Assembly: GCF_004104015.1 (NCBI RefSeq)
Contig: NZ_RYFV01000030.1
Coordinates: forward strand, 1-35,797
Source of the DNA: Actinomyces oricola
GTDB lineage: Bacteria; Actinomycetota; Actinomycetes; Actinomycetales; Actinomycetaceae
DNA length: 35,797 nt
Reading direction: 5' to 3'
Shown: positions 25,943 to 34,309 of the stretch, one piece after another
Position numbering within the stretch: position 1 is the first letter of the stretch
How the letters are laid out: every line of letters begins with the position of its first letter
Notes under the pieces: generated by a model
What the model was told of the DNA's origin: nothing
What the model saw: the letters and a program-made list of their open reading frames with translations, nothing else
Database searches by the model: none
Position numbers and translations under genes: made by a program

Positions 25943-27120
25943 CCCTGCCCACTCAGCCGACCCAGCCAAGTACCGCCCCCTCCGACTCCACGGCCGCCCC
26001 CGTGGGCATCACCTACGCCTCCGCAGGTGTAGACACCGCCGCCGGGGACCGCGCCGTCGAGCTCATGAAAGCGTCCGTGGCCGCCACCTCGACCCCGGCA
26101 GTGGTCGGCGGCGTTGGTGGCTTCGCCGGAATGGTCGACGTCTCCGAGCTGCGCGACTACCGCCGCCCCCTGCTGGTCGGTTCCACCGACGGTGTGGGCA
26201 CCAAGGTCGCCATCGCCCAGGCCCTCGATATCCACCACACCATCGGCCAGGACCTGGTGGGCATGGTCGTGGACGACATTGTGACCGTCGGCGCCCGACC
26301 GCTGTTCATGACCGACTACATTGCCTGCGGGCGCGTGATCCCCGAACGCGTGGCCGACATTGTGCGCGGCATCGCCACCGCCTGCGCAGCCGTGGGCACC
26401 CCCCTGCTGGGCGGGGAGACCGCCGAGCACCCCGGTCTCATGGAGCCCGACGAGTATGACCTCGCCGGCGCCGCCACCGGCGTGGTCGAGGCGGACCGAG
26501 TCCTGGGCGCTGAACGCGTGCGCCCCGGCGACGTCCTGGTGGCCATGGCCTCCTCGGGCCTGCACTCCAACGGATACTCCCTGGTGCGCAGCGTCATCGA
26601 GTACGCCGACTGGGAGCTGGAGCGCCAGGTGCCGGAGCTGGGCCGTGCCCTGGGCGAGGAGCTTCTCGAACCCACGCGCCTGTATGCGCGCACCTGCCTG
26701 GACATGATCGACTCCCTGGCCACCGACGACAACCCCGCCCCCATCCACGCCCTGGCCCACGTCACCGGCGGCGGCCTGGCGGCGAACCTGGCCCGGGTTC
26801 TTCCCACCGGCCTTGTCGCCGAGGTGGACCGCTCCTCCTGGGTGGTCCCCCCAGTGTTCGACGTCATGCGCGCCCTGGGCGCGGTGCTGTGGGAGGACAT
26901 GGAGACCACCCTCAACCTGGGGGTGGGCATGGTGGCCGTGGTGGATCCCGCCAGCGTGGACGCCGCCGTGGCCGCCTCCACCAAAGCCGGCGTCCCCGCC
27001 TGGGTCCTGGGTGAGGTCCGCGAGGCCGCCAGCGGCAGCCCGCGTGGCCGAATCGTGGCGGGGACTAAGGGCGTGGACGGCGGCGCCGTCGACATTCACG
27101 GCGAATACCGCACAGTCTGA
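25939..27120 (+). CDS. purM: Phosphoribosylformylglycinamidine cyclo-ligase
   Basis: 393 residues. The enzyme closes the imidazole ring of purines (FGAM to AIR, using ATP). Conserved blocks are ITYASAGVDTAAGDRAVELM, LLVGSTDGVGTKVAIAQAL, GQDLVGMVVDDIVTVGARPL, GTPLLGGETAEHPGLMEPDE and HVTGGGLAANLARVLP. A Thr/Pro/Ser-rich lead of about 20 residues precedes the fold. The ATG overlaps the purF stop (ATGA), so the two are coupled. The operon ends at a 54-bp palindrome 44 bases downstream. Confidence 0.95.
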   Translation: MTLPTQPTQPSTAPSDSTAAPVGITYASAGVDTAAGDRAVELMKASVAATSTPAVVGGVGGFAGMVDVSELRDYRRPLLVGSTDGVGTKVAIAQALDIHHTIGQDLVGMVVDDIVTVGARPLFMTDYIACGRVIPERVADIVRGIATACAAVGTPLLGGETAEHPGLMEPDEYDLAGAATGVVEADRVLGAERVRPGDVLVAMASSGLHSNGYSLVRSVIEYADWELERQVPELGRALGEELLEPTRLYARTCLDMIDSLATDDNPAPIHALAHVTGGGLAANLARVLPTGLVAEVDRSSWVVPPVFDVMRALGAVLWEDMETTLNLGVGMVAVVDPASVDAAVAASTKAGVPAWVLGEVREAASGSPRGRIVAGTKGVDGGAVDIHGEYRTV

Positions 27121-27164
27121 GCCCAACCCGCTGCCCGGGAGGGAGAGCCTTAGGACCGCAATAC

Positions 27165-27218
27165 CCCGCGACCATGGTGCCGGCCCCGCTTAAGCGGGGC
27201 CGGCACCATGGTCGCGGG
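27165..27218. terminator. 54-bp perfect palindrome, likely bidirectional terminator
   Basis: The segment is fully self-complementary around the centre CTTAAG (27189-27194), with arms of 27 bases and no spacer. It lies between convergent operons: purM on the plus strand and the ABC ATPase on the minus strand. As RNA it would form a very stable hairpin from either side. Confidence 0.8.
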
Positions 27219-27282
27219 AGCCAGGAGCCGCGGGCGCCAGGAGCGCTTTGGGGCCCTAGCCAGCAGGAGCTTGGGGGGCGCC

Positions 27283-28035
27283 CTAGACGCCCAGGGCGGT
27301 CATGAGCGCACTGACCTCCCCAACGCGCTCGGCGCGCACCTCCTCGCTGCAAGGGCTGGGGCAGGTTCCCAGGTCCAGGTCCGTGGTTATGGCGCCGTCC
27401 ACGAGCGCCAGCACCCGGTCCGCCCGCGCGGCCACCTGCGGGTCGTGGGTGACCACCACCAGGGTGTGCCCCTGGCGGTGCACGCCCGCCAGCAAGTCCA
27501 GGACCTGCTCGGCTGAGGCCCGGTTCAAGGCGCCAGTGGGCTCGTCGCCCATGAGCGTGCGGGCCCCGTTAATGAGCGCCCGACAGATCGAGGCCCGTTG
27601 CAGCTGCCCGCCGGAGACCTGGGAGGGCAGGTGCGAAGCGACCCGGGCCACCCCCATGGCGGACATGAGCTCATCGGCCCTGGCCGCGACCCGGCTGCGC
27701 GACACCCGGCCCGCCAGCAGCCCGGGCAGGGCCACATTGTCCCGCAGTGACAGCGCCTGGAGCATTCGGGGCTGCTGGAAGACGAAGCCCAAGTGCCGCA
27801 GCCGCAGGGCCGCCAGGTCCCGCTCGGCCAATTGCGTCAACTCCCGGCCATCCAGATGCACACTGCCCCCGGTGGGTGGTTCCATCCCCGACAGAATGTG
27901 CAGTAGCGTCGACTTCCCCGAGCCCGAGGGCCCCATAATGGCCAGGAACTGACCGTCGGGAACTGTCAGGTCAATGCCTCCCAATACGCCCGGCGCCCCG
28001 GGGTAATTCTTGGTGATATTAGTAGCCGTGAGCAC
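27283..28035 (-). CDS. ABC transporter ATP-binding protein (LolD/MacB type)
   Basis: 250 residues. Walker A is GPSGSGKST, the Q-loop FVFQQPRMLQALSLRDNV, the signature VSGGQLQRASICRAL, Walker B TLMGDEPTGALN, and the switch histidine lies in LVVVTHDPQVAARADRVLAL. This is the pattern of ATPases that work with FtsX-like permeases, and the partner permease gene lies three bases upstream. In Walker B the usual hydrophobic-Asp-Glu order is kept, with GDEP instead of LDEP, as often seen in this group. A Cys-containing tail follows the fold. It is the last gene of the TetR-MFS-permease-ATPase operon. Confidence 0.9.
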   Translation of the reverse strand: MLTATNITKNYPGAPGVLGGIDLTVPDGQFLAIMGPSGSGKSTLLHILSGMEPPTGGSVHLDGRELTQLAERDLAALRLRHLGFVFQQPRMLQALSLRDNVALPGLLAGRVSRSRVAARADELMSAMGVARVASHLPSQVSGGQLQRASICRALINGARTLMGDEPTGALNRASAEQVLDLLAGVHRQGHTLVVVTHDPQVAARADRVLALVDGAITTDLDLGTCPSPCSEEVRAERVGEVSALMTALGV

Positions 28036-28038
28036 GAG

Positions 28039-30558
28039 TCACTCCTGTTCAACGAGTCGGACGCGGTTGAGACCGCCCAGGCCCAGCGCCGCAGCGGTCA
28101 TGGTGGAGGCGAGCATGGCCAGCGGGAGAACGAGCCAGCACACCAGGGGATCGGGGACGAGCTCGACGCCGGGCGCGCCGAGTTGGGCCAGGGCCAGGCT
28201 GAAACCGCTTTGCCCGAGCACCTGGGCCAGCACCACGCCCAGTACGGTGCCGGCCACCGCCAGCGCCCCGAAGCGCACCAGGTACATGCGGCGCAGCGTC
28301 GACCGGCCGGCCCCAATGGCCCTTAGGGTGGCAATGAGACCGCGCTCGCGGGCAATGAGCAGGGTCGCACTCATGGCGGTAATGACCAGCGCCAGCATGC
28401 ACCCGGCCACGGCCGCCACCAGGGTGACGGTGCGCAGTTGGCCGATAGTGGCGCCCATGGTCTGGGCGGCGTACTGGGATACCAGGGTGACCTTGGCCCC
28501 GGGCAGTTCCGCGGCCAGTGCGTCGGCGACGCTCTGGGCGTCGGCCTCATCGGTCAGGTCGAGGTAGACCACCTGCCACAGGGGCGTCTGGGAGGCCCCC
28601 AGGCGGGCCTTGGCGGTGCGTCCGCCGTTGGAGATGTCCTGGTAGATGCCGGTGACGGTGAGCGTGCGTTCCTGGCCCTCGACCCGGATGAGGATGTGGG
28701 CCCCGACTGCGACGCCCAGCTCGGAGGCCTCGTTGTGGGACAGGGCGATCTCCTCGGGCCCCGCCGGCGCGGTGCCGCTCTGGTAGGCCACCGGGAAGAC
28801 GCTGTGGTCCCCGGACTCCACGGCCACCGTCTGCCACTGCCCGCCCGGGACACTCAGCTCGTAGCGGTCCCACACGAGCACCGCATGCCGAGTGACCTCG
28901 GGGCGCGAGCCCAGGGCGGACTCCACCTGCTCGGTGGTGGTCACGCCGTCGCGCACGTCCACGCGCACGTCCGCCTCCCCTATGCCCATATAGGTGGCGA
29001 AACGGGGGCTGTCCACGGTGGACAGCACGCTGGCGGGGATGACCATGACCAGGACGCACAGGGCGATGACGCCCACCAGCAGAATGTTGGCGCGCTGAAG
29101 AGCACCGGTCAGGCCCAGGTGGTCGGGGACGGGGGCGGGGGAGCGCAGCAGCGTCGGCACGAGGCGGTGACGCCGTTCGCGTGCCGGGCCATCCGGGTCG
29201 CCCTCGGTCGGGGCGGCCGGTCCGGAGGTCGAGTTAGATCCGGTGGTGGCCTGGTCCGCCTGACGGGGGCTCTTCGCACTGGATACGGCGCCCGGGGCCT
29301 TGGCGCGCCCGGCGGCCCCGGGCCGGCGGCGGGCCAGGAAGGCGCGCAGACGACGTCGTCGAGGCGTGGGGGCGCTCGAGCCGGTAGCTGCGGCGCGCAG
29401 CGCCTGGCAGACGCCGAGTCGGTCAATGCGCGCCAGCAGCAGCCAGGAGGAGGCCACCACCAGTGCCGCCGCAATCAGGGCGCCCAGCGCTGGAGCCAGT
29501 ACCACTGGGAGCACGCCGGTGGGCCGCCCCAGGTAGAGGCGAATCGGGCGCTCCAGCGCTCCCGCCAGCGGGTAGCCGGCGGCCAGGCCCGCACAGGTGC
29601 CCGCCACCGCCAGGGCCGCGTATTTGACCAGGTGGAGCCCGCGCAGGGCGCGTGAGGGCGCGCCAATGGCCTTGAGCGTCCCGATCTCCCCCAGGTCCTC
29701 CTCGAAGGAGCTCAGCAGGGCGAAACGCAGCGCCAGGAGCACCACCACCATGAGCAGGCCCGCCACGAGCAGGACGGCCGCCGCCAGCAGGTAGGTGCTC
29801 AGGCCATTGGCCAGCCGGAACACCGTGGAACTGACGGACACCCCCTGGGAGGGCAGATTGGCGGCGGCGTAGCTGTCTTCCAGGGCGGCGGTGCTGGCGC
29901 CCGGGGCGGCGCGCATCTCAACGAGGTATTCGGGGGTCAGGTAGGGCGCCACCGCCTCATAGTCGGCCTGGGAGACGACGAGGCGCTTGGAGGTGACGAT
30001 CGACGGGTTCATTTGGGCGTCGCGCACGAAGCCGGCCACACGCAGCTCCAGGGTCTGCGAGCCGGCGGTCAGGCGCACCGCGTCACCGACCTGGGCGGCG
30101 CCGGTGGCCTGGTAGTGCACAGGCAGCCAGATCTCACCCGGGGCGGGGTCGGCGCGCCGACCGTCGGGGGTCAGCAGCAGGTCGAAGCGCTCCGGGGCGG
30201 TGACCAGGGCCGGTTCCAGCACCGAGCTGACCTGGGAGGCGCCGTTGATCCACAGCTGGGAGCCGGCTACCGGCAATGTCTCCATGATCATGAGGTCGGT
30301 CACGTCCGGGTTCTGCCTGGCCCACTGGTCAATGCGCTCAGCGTCCTCGGCGGTCAACTCCCCACTGTGCATCTGCACCAGGTCCGGGGGGACCGCCTGC
30401 TCCCAGAACACCTCCGTGGCGCTCATGGTGCGCAGGACCAGCGCCATTCCGGTGCCGCTGAGGGCGGCGGAGATGGCGATGAGGACCAGGAGCGTGGCCG
30501 AGACCGTACGGGAGCGGCGCAGCTCGGCGCGAAGCAGTCGAAGAATGATCTCACGCAC
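28039..30558 (-). CDS. FtsX-like ABC transporter permease
   Basis: 839 residues with two FtsX-type halves. A membrane segment at the N-terminus (VSATLLVLIAISAALSGTGM) is followed by an extracytoplasmic domain to about residue 250, then three membrane spans (YLLAAAVLLVAGLLMVVVLL and after). A basic, low-complexity cytoplasmic stretch with Pro, Ala and Ser (about 395-475) precedes the second half, which repeats the plan and ends with spans near GALAVAGTVLGVVLAQVLG. Such large permeases with MacB-type ATPases move lipids, peptides or drugs, or act as sensors of antimicrobial peptides. The start overlaps the MFS gene by eight bases. Confidence 0.88.
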   Translation of the reverse strand: MREIILRLLRAELRRSRTVSATLLVLIAISAALSGTGMALVLRTMSATEVFWEQAVPPDLVQMHSGELTAEDAERIDQWARQNPDVTDLMIMETLPVAGSQLWINGASQVSSVLEPALVTAPERFDLLLTPDGRRADPAPGEIWLPVHYQATGAAQVGDAVRLTAGSQTLELRVAGFVRDAQMNPSIVTSKRLVVSQADYEAVAPYLTPEYLVEMRAAPGASTAALEDSYAAANLPSQGVSVSSTVFRLANGLSTYLLAAAVLLVAGLLMVVVLLALRFALLSSFEEDLGEIGTLKAIGAPSRALRGLHLVKYAALAVAGTCAGLAAGYPLAGALERPIRLYLGRPTGVLPVVLAPALGALIAAALVVASSWLLLARIDRLGVCQALRAAATGSSAPTPRRRRLRAFLARRRPGAAGRAKAPGAVSSAKSPRQADQATTGSNSTSGPAAPTEGDPDGPARERRHRLVPTLLRSPAPVPDHLGLTGALQRANILLVGVIALCVLVMVIPASVLSTVDSPRFATYMGIGEADVRVDVRDGVTTTEQVESALGSRPEVTRHAVLVWDRYELSVPGGQWQTVAVESGDHSVFPVAYQSGTAPAGPEEIALSHNEASELGVAVGAHILIRVEGQERTLTVTGIYQDISNGGRTAKARLGASQTPLWQVVYLDLTDEADAQSVADALAAELPGAKVTLVSQYAAQTMGATIGQLRTVTLVAAVAGCMLALVITAMSATLLIARERGLIATLRAIGAGRSTLRRMYLVRFGALAVAGTVLGVVLAQVLGQSGFSLALAQLGAPGVELVPDPLVCWLVLPLAMLASTMTAAALGLGGLNRVRLVEQE

Positions 30559-31840
30559 GGGTCTTCACCTTCCGGGTTGCGGGCTTCTGGGGCGCGGGCA
30601 CGGTGCGCATTTGCGGGCTCAGCGCGGCGGGAATCAGGGCCAGGGCGCCCAGTCCGCATACGGCTATGAGCAGGGCGGTGCCGCGCCCCGGCCCAATGCC
30701 GGTCACGGGGCCGAGCCCGTGGGCCAGGGCGCCGCCGTGGCGCAGGAGCGGTTCGAAGACGTGGTCGGCGGTCGGGCCCGCCAGAAGATAGGCCACCAGG
30801 AACCCCATTTGGGAGAGCAGGCCGATGAGGCCCCAGGCGCGGCCCTGGTGCTCGCCGGGGATGGAGGTGCGCACAATGATCTCCGCCCCGGTATTGCACT
30901 GGGCCAGGCTCGCGAAGACCAGGAAGCAGCAGCCGGAGACCCACGCCAGGGAGGCACTGGCGACTTGTGCGCTCATGCCCACTCCCACGCCGAGGACGCC
31001 AATGCCCAGCAGGAACGCGGGGCGCACGCGCCCGAGTTGGGAGACGGCGGCGGCGCCAACGAGCATGCCGGTGGCGGCCACCGACTGCGCGGTGCCGACT
31101 GCTGAAACCGGGTAGTTGGGCAGTAGGACCGGCCCGAGAAGGACCTGGAGCACCCCCAGGATCACGGTCAGCAGGGAGGCCAGGCCGATTGCCGAGGCCA
31201 CCGCTGGACGGCCGGCGAGCAGGCCGGCGGTCTCGCGCAGCCCCGCCAGAGGGCTGCCGTCCCGGGTCGGAGTGGCCTTGGCGCCCACCAGGCGGCGCAC
31301 GTACAGGGTGCAGCAGACGGTCACCACGACGGTGGAGATGTCTATCCACAGGATGCCGGCCACGCCGAGGCGCGGCATGAGCAGGCCGGCCAGGAACGGG
31401 GAGAGAAGGAACTTCGATGAGGCCGCCAATTGGAGCATGCTCGAGGAGCGGGTGTAGAGCTCGGAGGGCACCAGGTCGTTGACGGTGGCGCGCAGGGCCG
31501 GCTCGGTCAGGCTCGCCAGGCAGGAGGACAGGGTGACACCGGCCAGCACCAGGGGCAGCGACGGGGTGGGGCGGCTGAGGGCCACCAGGACCACCAGCAG
31601 GCCCAGAGCCGACCCGCCATCGCCCAGGATCATTATGGTGCGCCGGTCGTGACGGTCGGCGAGACTGCCGGCCACTGGCCCGAGCATCACCATGGGAGCG
31701 AAGGCGCACAGCTGGACCAGGGCCACCGCCGAGGCGGTGCCGAAGGTGGTGAAGGCCCAGGCGCCCAAGGCGAAGGCGGTCATGCCGCTGCCCACAGAGT
31801 TGATGAGCGCCCCGGCGACGAGGATGCTAAACCGTCGCAT
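30551..31840 (-). CDS. MFS transporter
   Basis: 429 residues with about twelve hydrophobic spans. FAPMVMLGPVAGSLADRHDRRT carries the signature loop between spans 2 and 3 (GxLADRxxRR) of the major facilitator superfamily, in the macrolide-efflux (MefA/enterobactin-exporter-like) style. A drug or metabolite exporter is likely but the substrate is unknown. The ATG overlaps the TetR gene by 14 bases and the stop overlaps the FtsX permease, so this gene is locked into one operon with both a regulator and an ABC exporter. Confidence 0.88.
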   Translation of the reverse strand: MRRFSILVAGALINSVGSGMTAFALGAWAFTTFGTASAVALVQLCAFAPMVMLGPVAGSLADRHDRRTIMILGDGGSALGLLVVLVALSRPTPSLPLVLAGVTLSSCLASLTEPALRATVNDLVPSELYTRSSSMLQLAASSKFLLSPFLAGLLMPRLGVAGILWIDISTVVVTVCCTLYVRRLVGAKATPTRDGSPLAGLRETAGLLAGRPAVASAIGLASLLTVILGVLQVLLGPVLLPNYPVSAVGTAQSVAATGMLVGAAAVSQLGRVRPAFLLGIGVLGVGVGMSAQVASASLAWVSGCCFLVFASLAQCNTGAEIIVRTSIPGEHQGRAWGLIGLLSQMGFLVAYLLAGPTADHVFEPLLRHGGALAHGLGPVTGIGPGRGTALLIAVCGLGALALIPAALSPQMRTVPAPQKPATRKVKTRA

Positions 31841-32528
31841 GTGTGCCCTCAGATTCTTGCGCGCCGGCCCGGTCGGCGTCGTCGGGGTTCGCCGGCGTGG
31901 TCAGGGGCGCGGCCAGGGAGGCCAGGACCCGGGGGTCGGCCCCGAGGAGGAAGGAGCCGGCGGACAGGATCGCCGCCTGCCGGCGGGCGGTGTCGGCCCG
32001 GGCCTCCTCTGGTGCGGGTAGGAAGATTCCGCCGTCAAGGAGGGTCAAGGCGGCGGCCAGGATCACCTCGACACTGCTGCGCGGATCCGGGGAGTTCAGT
32101 TCGCCGGCGGCCACTCCCTCCTCGACCACCCGCGTCATGATGGGCACCAGCCGGTTGTAGCTCTCGGTGAGGGACAACAGGTAGAAGCGGGTGTTGTTGG
32201 GGGAGCGGAACTGCTGGGCGAGCTCAATGTCGTCCTCGGGAGCCCGCGCCGCGCCCAGGACGGCCAGGAGGCGAGTCAGGGCGGGGCCGTCACTGCTGGC
32301 GGCCCGCTGCGCGTTCTCGGCGATGGCGTCGGCGGTGCGCACGACGATCGCCTCCATGATCGCCTCCTTGGAGGGGAAGTGGTGGTACAGCGTGCCCTTG
32401 GCAATGCCGACTCGGGTGAGGATGTCCTCGACGGTGGTGGGCTCGTAGCCCTTGGTCAAGAAGAGGACGCGTGCGGCGTCCATGATTTGATCCTTGCGTG
32501 CAGCGGCGCTTAAGTGGCGCGCGGCCAT
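31827..32528 (-). CDS. TetR-family regulator of the efflux operon
   Basis: 233 residues. The helix-turn-helix spans about residues 10-58: RKDQIMDAARVLFLTKGYEP, TTVEDILTRVGIAKGTLYHH and FPSKEAIMEAIV. The ligand-binding part follows, with an Ala/Pro/Asp-rich tail. ATG 32528 has GGAGG seven bases upstream and is preferred over an in-frame ATG at 32594 that would lie beyond the operator. A 17-bp palindrome sits 16 bases before the start codon, so it should repress its own operon, which includes the MFS and ABC genes downstream. Confidence 0.9.
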   Translation of the reverse strand: MAARHLSAAARKDQIMDAARVLFLTKGYEPTTVEDILTRVGIAKGTLYHHFPSKEAIMEAIVVRTADAIAENAQRAASSDGPALTRLLAVLGAARAPEDDIELAQQFRSPNNTRFYLLSLTESYNRLVPIMTRVVEEGVAAGELNSPDPRSSVEVILAAALTLLDGGIFLPAPEEARADTARRQAAILSAGSFLLGADPRVLASLAAPLTTPANPDDADRAGAQESEGTHATV

Positions 32529-32543
32529 AATAACCTCCAAACT

Positions 32544-32560
32544 CGACCGACGGTCGGTCG
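32544..32560. promoter_or_regulatory. TetR operator palindrome
   Basis: CGACCGACGGTCGGTCG is a perfect dyad (8-bp arms around a central G) just upstream of the regulator's ribosome-binding site. Its ACCGACNGTCGGT-like core is a pattern common for TetR-family binding sites. Confidence 0.75.
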
Positions 32561-32624
32561 GAAACGAGTATACGCATCCGCGGTCGTAATGCAACCCCGA
32601 GGGCCCCAGGTCCAGGCCTGGGCC

Positions 32625-32735
32625 CGCGAGTGCGCGGGAGGGCCCCGCGCACTCGCGCCGGCACCCCTGACCGTTTGGCCGGGCCCGCGAATGCGCGGGA
32701 GGGCCGGCAGGAAGTACTTCCTGCCGGCCCTCCCG
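32625..32735. terminator. Two strong hairpins downstream of DUF3073
   Basis: The first has perfect 14-bp arms, CGCGAGTGCGCGGG at 32625-32638 and its complement at 32644-32657, with a five-base loop. The second is a 40-bp perfect palindrome at 32696-32735 centred on AGTACT. On the minus strand they follow the DUF3073 stop by 18 bases and precede the TetR promoter, so they would isolate the two units. The stretch GCGGGAGGGCC occurs in both. Confidence 0.75.
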
Positions 32736-32753
32736 GGCGGTGTGATCTAGCAG

Positions 32754-32957
32754 CTACTTGCTGTCGCCGTCGTCCCAGTCGTCGTCGACGTCGTACTTGG
32801 AGGCCAACGCTTCGTAGTCGATCTCATCGTCAGCGTCCGCACCGGAGGACGCAGAGGCGAGCTCTCGCTCGAGCGCCGCGTAGTCCGTATTCGGGCTGAA
32901 GTACTTGAGCTTGCGGGCAACCTTCGTCGCCTTGGCCTTCTGACGGCCGCGCCCCAT
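32754..32957 (-). CDS. DUF3073 family small protein
   Basis: 67 residues. The start MGRGRQKAKATKVARKLKY followed by FSPNTDYAALERELA is diagnostic for DUF3073, a small actinobacterial family of unknown function with a basic N-terminus and a very acidic C-terminus (here DVDDDWDDGDSK). ATG 32957 is chosen because the family always starts at MGRGR and GGAGG lies about ten bases upstream; the frame is open to 33062 but that part is not conserved. In Mycobacterium tuberculosis the comparable gene (Rv0810c) is convergent with purM and adjacent to it; here a 5.3-kb operon lies between them. Confidence 0.88.
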   Translation of the reverse strand: MGRGRQKAKATKVARKLKYFSPNTDYAALERELASASSGADADDEIDYEALASKYDVDDDWDDGDSK

Positions 32958-33024
32958 AGGCTCGACCCCCTCCAACATGTCTCTGGCGCGCTCGTGGGCG
33001 CGCTCCATCTGGGCAAATGTGTCG

Positions 33025-33050
33025 TGGGCCAACCGTACAACGTTGGCCCA
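33025..33050. promoter_or_regulatory. 9-bp-arm inverted repeat upstream of DUF3073
   Basis: TGGGCCAAC at 33025-33033 and GTTGGCCCA at 33042-33050 form a perfect dyad with an eight-base spacer, about 70-95 bases before the DUF3073 start. Spacing and arm length suit a dimeric repressor or activator. A terminator for the DUF3618 gene is less likely, since it lies 60 bases past that stop with a modest stem. Confidence 0.45.
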
Positions 33051-33109
33051 TGTGAGCACCATTCGGGCTCGCGGTGCGGTGCCGCGGCCCTATGGGCGCT
33101 ATGGGCGGG

Positions 33110-33589
33110 CTAACGCCGCACGGCCTTGACCACGGCGAACGCGCCGAGGCCCACCAGCGCTACCGCGGTGCCGGTGACCACTGCCAGCGCCAGGGGGTCG
33201 CCGTCGCGGGCGTCATCCACCAGGCGGGTCAGGCGCGTCTTGAGATCCATGGGGGTGGTGGCCTTGACCTCGGCCGTCGAGCCGGCGAGGGTCTCGTCAA
33301 GACGGCCGCGCAGACTCGCGAGCCGGCGGGCAGCATTGTCGACGGCCTCTGAGGCGGCTTGGGCGGCGGAATCGGCCAGGTCCGTGATCTTGCGGCTGGC
33401 CGCGGTCTTGACGTAGGCCATGGCCTGTCGGGCGGTGGCGCTTGCCGCCGCCTGCGCCTGGGCCTTGACCGCCTCGGGGGCCACCATGGTGCCCAGGAGC
33501 TCCAGGTCGGTGGTCAGGGCGGCACGACGGCGCTCCACCTCCGCCTCAATGCCGGTGAAGGACGGACTGGTGTCCCGTGTGGCGCTCAC
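33110..33589 (-). CDS. DUF3618-type membrane protein
   Basis: 159 residues from a GTG at 33589. The opening GIEAEVERRRAALTTDLELL resembles DUF3618 (an N-terminal helix with Arg-rich spacing). A long Ala-rich helical region follows, and the protein ends with one membrane span (LALAVVTGTAVALVGLGAFAV) and a basic tail. The family commonly lies beside holin-X-like genes in actinobacteria and is thought to act at the envelope, but has no proven function. The start overlaps the upstream gene's stop (GTGA). A 410-residue reading of the same frame from 34339 is an artefact of GC-rich DNA. Confidence 0.75.
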   Translation of the reverse strand: MSATRDTSPSFTGIEAEVERRRAALTTDLELLGTMVAPEAVKAQAQAAASATARQAMAYVKTAASRKITDLADSAAQAASEAVDNAARRLASLRGRLDETLAGSTAEVKATTPMDLKTRLTRLVDDARDGDPLALAVVTGTAVALVGLGAFAVVKAVRR

Positions 33590-34041
33590 TTCTGCTCTCC
33601 CTTGCTCAAGCCCGCCGTGAAGGAGGCGGTGACGGCGTCGACGTCGGCCTGGATACTGGCCCGCGGATCCGGCATGCTCTGGCGGCCCTCCTCCAGCTTC
33701 TTCATGCCCGCCCGCGCCGCAATGAATGCAACAATGAGGAGCACAATGGCAACAATGAGCTTGGCGGCCCACATGGGCAGGGCCAGGGCCAGGGCCTCGG
33801 TCAGGGATCCCAGGATGTAGCCCAGGCCGAAAAGCGCCATGACGCTGGCGGCCGCCAGGATGCCGGCGCCCAGGCCCAGGTGCTTGCCCGTGATCCGTGC
33901 TTGGGCCTTGAACAGGTCGATCTCTCCGCGCACCAGGGCCGTGAGGTTCTCCGAGATCCTGGAGATGAGTTCGCCAAGCGTGGGCTGCGGAGGGCGCGAC
34001 GGAGATGTCGTCGACGGTTCGGGGGGCTGGTTCGGGGGCAT
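33586..34041 (-). CDS. Actinobacterial holin-X / phage-holin-III-like membrane protein
   Basis: 151 residues. After a Pro/Ser-rich head, TLGELISRISENLTALVRGE, IDLFKAQARITGKHLGLGAG and two membrane hairpin spans (ILAAASVMALFGLGYILGSL and LIVAIVLLIVAFIAARAGM) match the putative actinobacterial holin-X family. Despite the name, these are chromosomal membrane proteins of unknown function. The ATG at 34041 has AAGAAGG about seven bases upstream. It is the first gene of a pair with the DUF3618 gene. Confidence 0.8.
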   Translation of the reverse strand: MPPNQPPEPSTTSPSRPPQPTLGELISRISENLTALVRGEIDLFKAQARITGKHLGLGAGILAAASVMALFGLGYILGSLTEALALALPMWAAKLIVAIVLLIVAFIAARAGMKKLEEGRQSMPDPRASIQADVDAVTASFTAGLSKGEQK

Positions 34042-34309
34042 ATAAGACCTTCTTCGCCTCGGCGTGGAACTGAGGGGCGGGTAGGGCCCGCAGTCCCAAG
34101 AATCTCATAGGCCGGGGTGTGACGGTGCCCGCTGCGTCCCGGGCGCCCTGATGGGGCCGGCGCGTCCCACCAGGGACAGGATTCAGTTGACGCTGCGTCC
34201 CGGGCGCCCGGGCGGGGCGGCCGTGCCCCTGTCGGGCCGGGTGCGAGTCGGCCCGGCCCCTGTGCGCCGTCGTTCGCGTCGCTTCATTAGCTTCATTAGC
34301 TTCATTAAT
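34042..34309. repeat. Gene-free stretch with direct repeats
   Basis: Between holin-X and the greA terminator no gene is seen. CGCTGCGTCCCGGGCGCCC occurs twice (34130-34148 and 34191-34209). Close to the greA hairpin is a 9-bp tandem repeat CTTCATTAG at 34282-34290 and 34291-34299, with a near copy CTTCATTAA at 34300-34308, markedly richer in A and T than its surroundings. The promoter of the holin-X gene should lie here but is not recognised. Confidence 0.6.

Noticed and set aside
32958-33062. 35-residue N-terminal extension of DUF3073
   Set aside because: DUF3073 proteins begin at MGRGR, a ribosome-binding site precedes that ATG, and the extension would cover the inverted repeat.
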